The notes under the pieces were generated by a model that was not told where the DNA came from, made no database searches, and saw nothing but the letters and a program-made list of their open reading frames with translations. From Pseudomonadota bacterium (GTDB lineage Bacteria; Pseudomonadota; Gammaproteobacteria; Burkholderiales; Burkholderiaceae_C): DNA of 10,057 nucleotides. Below, piece after piece: positions 7,388 through 10,057 of this stretch. The translations under genes and the position numbers were made by a program. Within the stretch, counting starts at the first letter, position 1. Every line of letters begins with the position of its first letter. Location of the stretch: positions 1 through 10,057 of the forward strand of contig JAEWVY010000425.1 in NCBI GenBank assembly GCA_023396625.1, read 5' to 3'.

Positions 7388-7483
7388 TCAGGAACGCAGC
7401 GTGGATGGCTTGCGCCAAGGCCAGGCCCCCTGGCCCCCGAGGCCAGCGCGGCAAGCTGTCGGCAACGTGCGTGCAATGAACAT
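7388..7483 (-). CDS. Putative trp leader peptide (31 codons, Trp-Pro-Trp)
   Basis: A short ORF that begins MFIARTLPTACRAG, contains GAWPWRKP with Trp21 and Trp23 (codons at 7423-7421 and 7417-7415), and stops at TGA 7390-7388. It lies between a good -10 element and trpE. Its ATG is only 9 nt after the -10 box, so the transcript would have almost no 5' untranslated region. A leaderless Trp-rich trpL is known from the alphaproteobacterium Sinorhizobium meliloti, and E. coli trpL has two adjacent Trp codons. The ORF is longer than those and has only two, non-adjacent Trp codons, in DNA where TGG is common, so it could be coincidental. Alternative hairpins fall across the Trp codons, as an attenuator would need. 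No Shine-Dalgarno sequence is possible at this spacing. Confidence 0.45.
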   Translation of the reverse strand: MFIARTLPTACRAGLGGQGAWPWRKPSTLRS

Positions 7484-7492
7484 GATGCGCGC

Positions 7493-7500
7493 AGTGTAGC
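7493..7500 (-). promoter_or_regulatory. Predicted trp operon promoter (-10 element)
   Basis: The minus strand reads TTTGCTACACT, an extended -10 of the TGnTAnnnT type with hexamer TACACT (7498-7493, four or five matches to TATAAT depending on scoring). No convincing -35 hexamer lies 16-18 nt upstream, which extended -10 promoters can tolerate. Transcription would start near 7486, about 200 nt before trpE. The position fits a trp leader transcript. No TrpR-type operator palindrome was recognised. Confidence 0.5.
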
Positions 7501-7625
7501 AAACCCGGCACCCCACGGCGCGACGGCTCGGCCCCCGCCCACGCCAGCCACCCGGCAAAACCCTGATGCCTTCGCCGACCTGGGAATCGAGAATCGGCAT
7601 GACCTGCTCCATTATTTTCCTGCCC

Positions 7626-7629
7626 GAGG
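7626..7629 (+). promoter_or_regulatory. Ribosome-binding site deciding the start of the chalcone-isomerase-like gene
   Basis: GAGG lies 7 nt before the ATG at 7637. The reading frame is open upstream of that ATG into the trp leader region, but this site and the signal peptide that follows fix the start here. Confidence 0.7.
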
Positions 7630-7636
7630 TAAAACC

Positions 7637-8218
7637 ATGAACTTTCTGCGCGTCGCCCTGCTGGGCTGGGCCCTGGTCCTGGCAGGTGCCCAGGCCGCGG
7701 CCATCGAGGTCGGCGGCGTCAAGCTCGACGACGACATCGATCTGCGCGGCAGCAAACTGCTGCTCAACGGCGCGGGTGTGCGCTACAAGGCCATCTTCAA
7801 GGTCTACACCGCCGGGCTGTACCTGGGCAGAAAGGCCGCCACGCCCGACGAGGTGCTGGCCGCCACTGGAGCCAAGCGGCTGAGCCTGACCATGCTGCGC
7901 GAGATCGACTCGGGCGAGCTCGGCAAGTTGTTCACCCGTGGCGTGGAGGACAACACCCCCAAAGCCGAGATGTCGAGGCTCATTCCCGGATTGATCCGCA
8001 TGGGTCAGATTTTCTCGGAGCAGAAGAAGCTGCTGCCCGGCGAGGTCGTCACCATCGACTGGGTGCCCGGCCAGGGCACGGTCATCACCGTGAAGGGCAA
8101 GGTCCAGGGCGACCCCTTCAAGGAGGCGGAATTCTTCAACGCGCTGATGCGCATCTGGCTGGGCCCCCAGCCGGCCGACTGGAAACTCAAGGACGCTCTG
8201 CTGGGCAAGGCCAGCTGA
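7637..8218 (+). CDS. Exported chalcone-isomerase-like family protein
   Basis: A 193-residue protein with a signal peptide: short basic start MNFLR, hydrophobic core VALLGWALVLAG, and a likely cleavage after AQA near residue 20. It is therefore probably periplasmic. The mature part has the pattern of the bacterial chalcone-isomerase-like family (Pfam Chalcone_3 type): LNGAGVRYKAIFKVYTAGLYL (starting at 43), a central helical segment with LREIDSGELGKLF, and the C-terminal FFNALMRIWLGPQPADWKLK (167-186) ending in a short LLGK tail. The bacterial members have no demonstrated flavonoid role and the physiological function is unknown; a lipid-like ligand is possible. The gene is divergent from the trp operon, with about 150 nt between the two starts, so both promoters share this gap. 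No clear promoter or terminator of its own was recognised. Confidence 0.85.
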   Translation: MNFLRVALLGWALVLAGAQAAAIEVGGVKLDDDIDLRGSKLLLNGAGVRYKAIFKVYTAGLYLGRKAATPDEVLAATGAKRLSLTMLREIDSGELGKLFTRGVEDNTPKAEMSRLIPGLIRMGQIFSEQKKLLPGEVVTIDWVPGQGTVITVKGKVQGDPFKEAEFFNALMRIWLGPQPADWKLKDALLGKAS

Positions 8219-8286
8219 GGCCGGCGACGCCAGCCCGCCCCGCGCCGAAGGCATTTCCCGAGATTCCGAGCCAGATTGCGGGGGCC

Positions 8287-9114
8287 ATGTCCAGATTCTG
8301 GGTCATCCATTCCCCGCCAAAAGGTCGCGCTCTGGACCTCGCCTCGGTGGCTCTGCTGCTGGATGCCCCGCACGACGCCGCGCCCGCGCGCCGGATGCTC
8401 GCGTTCGTCAACCAGCTGGCGCCGGTGGACCACATCTGCCTCGTCGAATACCCGGAAGCCGCGCCCACCCTGATCGAAGGTCACGCCCACGCCGCAGACG
8501 CGCCCAACGTCACCCAGGAATGCTTTTCCATCTACCGGCGGCACTATTACCGGTCCGACCAGGCGACGGTCATCGCGGAGCACCTTCGGCACCAGACCGG
8601 ACACGCGCCGGTCACCGCCCTGCATTGCCGAGCCGGCGACCTGCCCGTCGCCAGCTGGCGCAACGAGATCTACGAGCGCCGGCATCTCGCGGACCGGCTA
8701 AGCTTCCTCTACGCGCCCCTGCCGCATACCGCGTTTGCGATCAATCTGTACCGCAATGAGTCCCGGGGCGCCTTCCGGGACGCGGAGATCGAGGCCCTGC
8801 TCGCCGTCTGCCCGCTGCTGCGGCAAGTCCACCACTCTGCCCTCCGGCACGCTCCACCACAGGAGATGGCGGCACCGCAAAGCCAGGCGCTGGCGCGAGC
8901 GGCCGCGCAAATCGCCCGGAAAGTCCCGCAGCTCTCCCCCAGGGAGCGCGAGGTATGCGCCCGCATTGCCTGCGGCATCAGTGCCGACGGCATCGCCGCC
9001 GACCTGGGCATCGCACCGTCCACCGTGATCACCCTGCGCAAGCGTGCCTACGCCAAGCTGGCCGACGCCGGGATGTACGGCGGCCGACTCCAACTGGCCC
9101 GCTGGTTCGGCTGA
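8287..9114 (+). CDS. LuxR-type helix-turn-helix transcriptional regulator
   Basis: A 275-residue DNA-binding regulator. The C-terminal LuxR/GerE domain is clear at about 216-260: LSPREREVCARIACGISADG followed by IAADLGIAPSTVITLRKRAYAKLA, with the usual PRE-E and T-V-x-x-x-x-K/R positions. The N-terminal 190 residues show no receiver aspartate pattern, no Walker A box (so it is not a MalT/LAL type) and no recognisable acyl-homoserine-lactone motif (WxxxYxxxxxxxxD). It is therefore probably a small-molecule-sensing or protein-interaction domain of unrecognised type. The ATG at 8287 has only a G-rich stretch (GCGGGGGCC) as ribosome-binding site. It precedes the Rieske oxygenase gene in the same direction with a 162-nt gap that looks regulatory, so it probably controls that gene. 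The ligand is unknown. Confidence 0.88.
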   Translation: MSRFWVIHSPPKGRALDLASVALLLDAPHDAAPARRMLAFVNQLAPVDHICLVEYPEAAPTLIEGHAHAADAPNVTQECFSIYRRHYYRSDQATVIAEHLRHQTGHAPVTALHCRAGDLPVASWRNEIYERRHLADRLSFLYAPLPHTAFAINLYRNESRGAFRDAEIEALLAVCPLLRQVHHSALRHAPPQEMAAPQSQALARAAAQIARKVPQLSPREREVCARIACGISADGIAADLGIAPSTVITLRKRAYAKLADAGMYGGRLQLARWFG

Positions 9115-9194
9115 CGCCTCTCTGCCCCGACTTGGCAGGTCCCAGGCCAGGAAGCCGCCCCGCAGGGTCCGCGGCGTCGGCGCGCGCCAAGCCC

Positions 9195-9212
9195 GTCCCC
9201 CCCGAGGGGGAC
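9195..9212 (+). terminator. GC hairpin after the LuxR gene (possible terminator)
   Basis: GTCCCCC and GGGGGAC form a 7-bp stem with loop CCGA, 80 nt past the LuxR stop codon. The bases after it (AGGGTCGAATGCCTTTG) lack a proper T run, so intrinsic termination is doubtful. Similar C-run/G-run hairpins are common between genes in Comamonadaceae-like genomes. Confidence 0.3.
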
Positions 9213-9215
9213 AGG

Positions 9216-9238
9216 GTCGAATGCCTTTGATTGCTATC
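9216..9238. repeat. Degenerate third copy of the AT-rich repeat
   Basis: Compared with copy B at 5157-5180, this stretch matches about 20 of 24 columns with one single-base gap. It shares GTCGAATG at one end and TTGCTATC at the other. It lacks the exact 16-base core of copies A and B, so homology is probable rather than certain. Confidence 0.35.
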
Positions 9239-9258
9239 TTTGACCGATCTCAAATCAA
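9227..9258 (+). promoter_or_regulatory. Candidate promoter/operator of the Rieske oxygenase gene
   Basis: The AT-rich stretch before the oxygenase gene contains TTGATT (9227-9232) and TCAAAT (9250-9255) 17 nt apart, a plausible -35/-10 pair with a weak -10. TTGATT (9227-9232) and AATCAA (9253-9258) are also a perfect 6-bp inverted repeat with a 20-nt spacer, which could be an operator for the neighbouring LuxR-type regulator. Part of the element overlaps the degenerate repeat. Read by eye only. Confidence 0.35.
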
Positions 9259-9276
9259 GTGCAGGAGACAAGCGCC

Positions 9277-10057
9277 ATGTGGATTCGCAACTGCTGGTAT
9301 GTGATTGCCTGGAATCACGAAATTCCGCCCGCCGAGTCGGGCGAACTGTTCCATCGCACCGTGCTCGGCGAGCCGGTGCTCGTGTACCGGACCGCTGGGG
9401 GCGACCTCGTCGCCATGGAGGATCGGTGCTGTCATCGGCTTGCTCCGCTGTCCAGGGGCCGGCGCGAAGGCGATTGCGTCCGTTGCGGCTACCACGGTCT
9501 GAAGTTCGACCCACGGGGCGCGTGCGTCGAGGCCCCCGGCCTCGCCAGCATCCCCGTCAAGGCCCGGGTCAGGACCTACCCGGTGGTGCTGAAGAACAAC
9601 TGGGTGTTTGTCTGGATGGGCGAACCCGATCAGGCCGACCCTGCGCTGCTGCCGGACAACTTTTCGTGCGACCACCCCGACTGGCGCTACAAGCCAGGCT
9701 ACCTGCACTACGACACGCCCTATCTGCTGATCTGCGACAACCTGCTGGATTTCTCGCACCTGAGCTACGTGCATGAAAAGACGGTCGGAGGGAGCCCGGC
9801 CATCGCGCAAACCGCCCCCACGGTCGGCACCGTGCCTGGACCCCGTCCCGATTGGCCCATCATGGGCGTCCGGGTCTCGCGCCAGGTGCGGGACGTGCCA
9901 CCGCCCCCGTACTACAACAAGTTCAGGACCTTCGACACCCATGTGAACCGGTGGCTGGACTACGATTTCCTGCTGCCCGGCACCCTGCTCATGCATTCAG
10001 GCAGCCGGCCCGTTGGCGACGCCGAGGGGGACATGCGCCGGGCCGTTCAGCTTCACA
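9277..10057 (+). CDS. VanA-like Rieske non-haem iron oxygenase, N-terminal part (cut by window edge)
   Basis: The oxygenase component of an aromatic demethylase or ring-hydroxylating system of the vanillate O-demethylase (VanA) type. It begins MWIRNCWYVIAWNHEIPP with an AGGAG ribosome-binding site 8-9 nt upstream. The Rieske [2Fe-2S] ligands are Cys51/His53 in EDRCCHRLAPLS and Cys70/His73 in CGYHGLKFDP. The mononuclear iron motif NLLDFSHLSYVHE (155-167) supplies His161 and His166. 260 codons are present; VanA proteins are about 350 residues, so the C-terminal third, including the last iron carboxylate ligand, is outside the window. A reductase partner (VanB type), if adjacent, would also lie beyond the edge. 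The preceding LuxR-type gene suggests an inducible catabolic unit. The substrate cannot be told from the sequence, so no gene symbol is given. Confidence 0.92.
   Translation, partial: MWIRNCWYVIAWNHEIPPAESGELFHRTVLGEPVLVYRTAGGDLVAMEDRCCHRLAPLSRGRREGDCVRCGYHGLKFDPRGACVEAPGLASIPVKARVRTYPVVLKNNWVFVWMGEPDQADPALLPDNFSCDHPDWRYKPGYLHYDTPYLLICDNLLDFSHLSYVHEKTVGGSPAIAQTAPTVGTVPGPRPDWPIMGVRVSRQVRDVPPPPYYNKFRTFDTHVNRWLDYDFLLPGTLLMHSGSRPVGDAEGDMRRAVQLH

Noticed and set aside
5911..7479. 522-codon plus-strand open frame opposite trpE
   Set aside because: Antisense shadow of trpE, which has all its catalytic motifs and a strong ribosome-binding site.
7285..7551. Upstream extension of trpE in frame
   Set aside because: Residues before the GTG at 7284 do not resemble TrpE and run through the promoter and leader region; the GGAGG site fits the GTG.

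Overview
This GC-rich window looks like a betaproteobacterial chromosome, most likely Burkholderiales near Comamonadaceae. The grounds are the gene order tRNA-Tyr / tRNA-Gly / tRNA-Thr / tuf, the protein sequences, and a short AT-rich dispersed repeat that I associate with that group. No phage, plasmid, IS element or CRISPR array is visible. The identifications are by reading motifs; no database was searched.

Layout. (1) 1-606, minus strand: a translation block with a promoter at 577-606, tRNA-Tyr(GTA), tRNA-Gly(TCC), tRNA-Thr(GGT) and the first 37 codons of tuf (EF-Tu), cut by the window edge. (2) 620-7500, minus strand: a tightly packed tryptophan cluster. In transcription order it holds a promoter, a possible short leader peptide with a Trp-Pro-Trp motif, trpE (GTG start), trpG, a threonine aldolase gene, a LysE/RhtB-type exporter, trpD, an undescribed 49-codon membrane protein gene, trpC and ung. 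Most gaps are under about 55 nt, and the small ORF overlaps trpC by 4 nt. (3) 7637-8218, plus strand: a divergent gene for an exported chalcone-isomerase-like protein. (4) 8287-10057, plus strand: a LuxR-type regulator followed by a VanA-like Rieske oxygenase gene that runs off the window. They probably form a regulator/catabolic-enzyme pair.

How the genes work together. TrpE and TrpG make anthranilate from chorismate and glutamine, TrpD adds the phosphoribosyl group, and TrpC closes the indole ring. TrpF, TrpB and TrpA are not in the window, which agrees with the split trp pathway usual in betaproteobacteria. The aldolase and exporter genes sitting between trpG and trpD, and the small membrane protein between trpD and trpC, are accessory insertions that would be expressed with the pathway.

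The points most worth following are: the almost leaderless putative trp leader ORF with alternative hairpins across its Trp codons; the small membrane ORF between trpD and trpC; and the AT-rich repeat. One repeat copy has become in-frame coding sequence inside the exporter, a second lies between trpG and the aldolase gene, and a weaker third lies in the Rieske gene promoter region.
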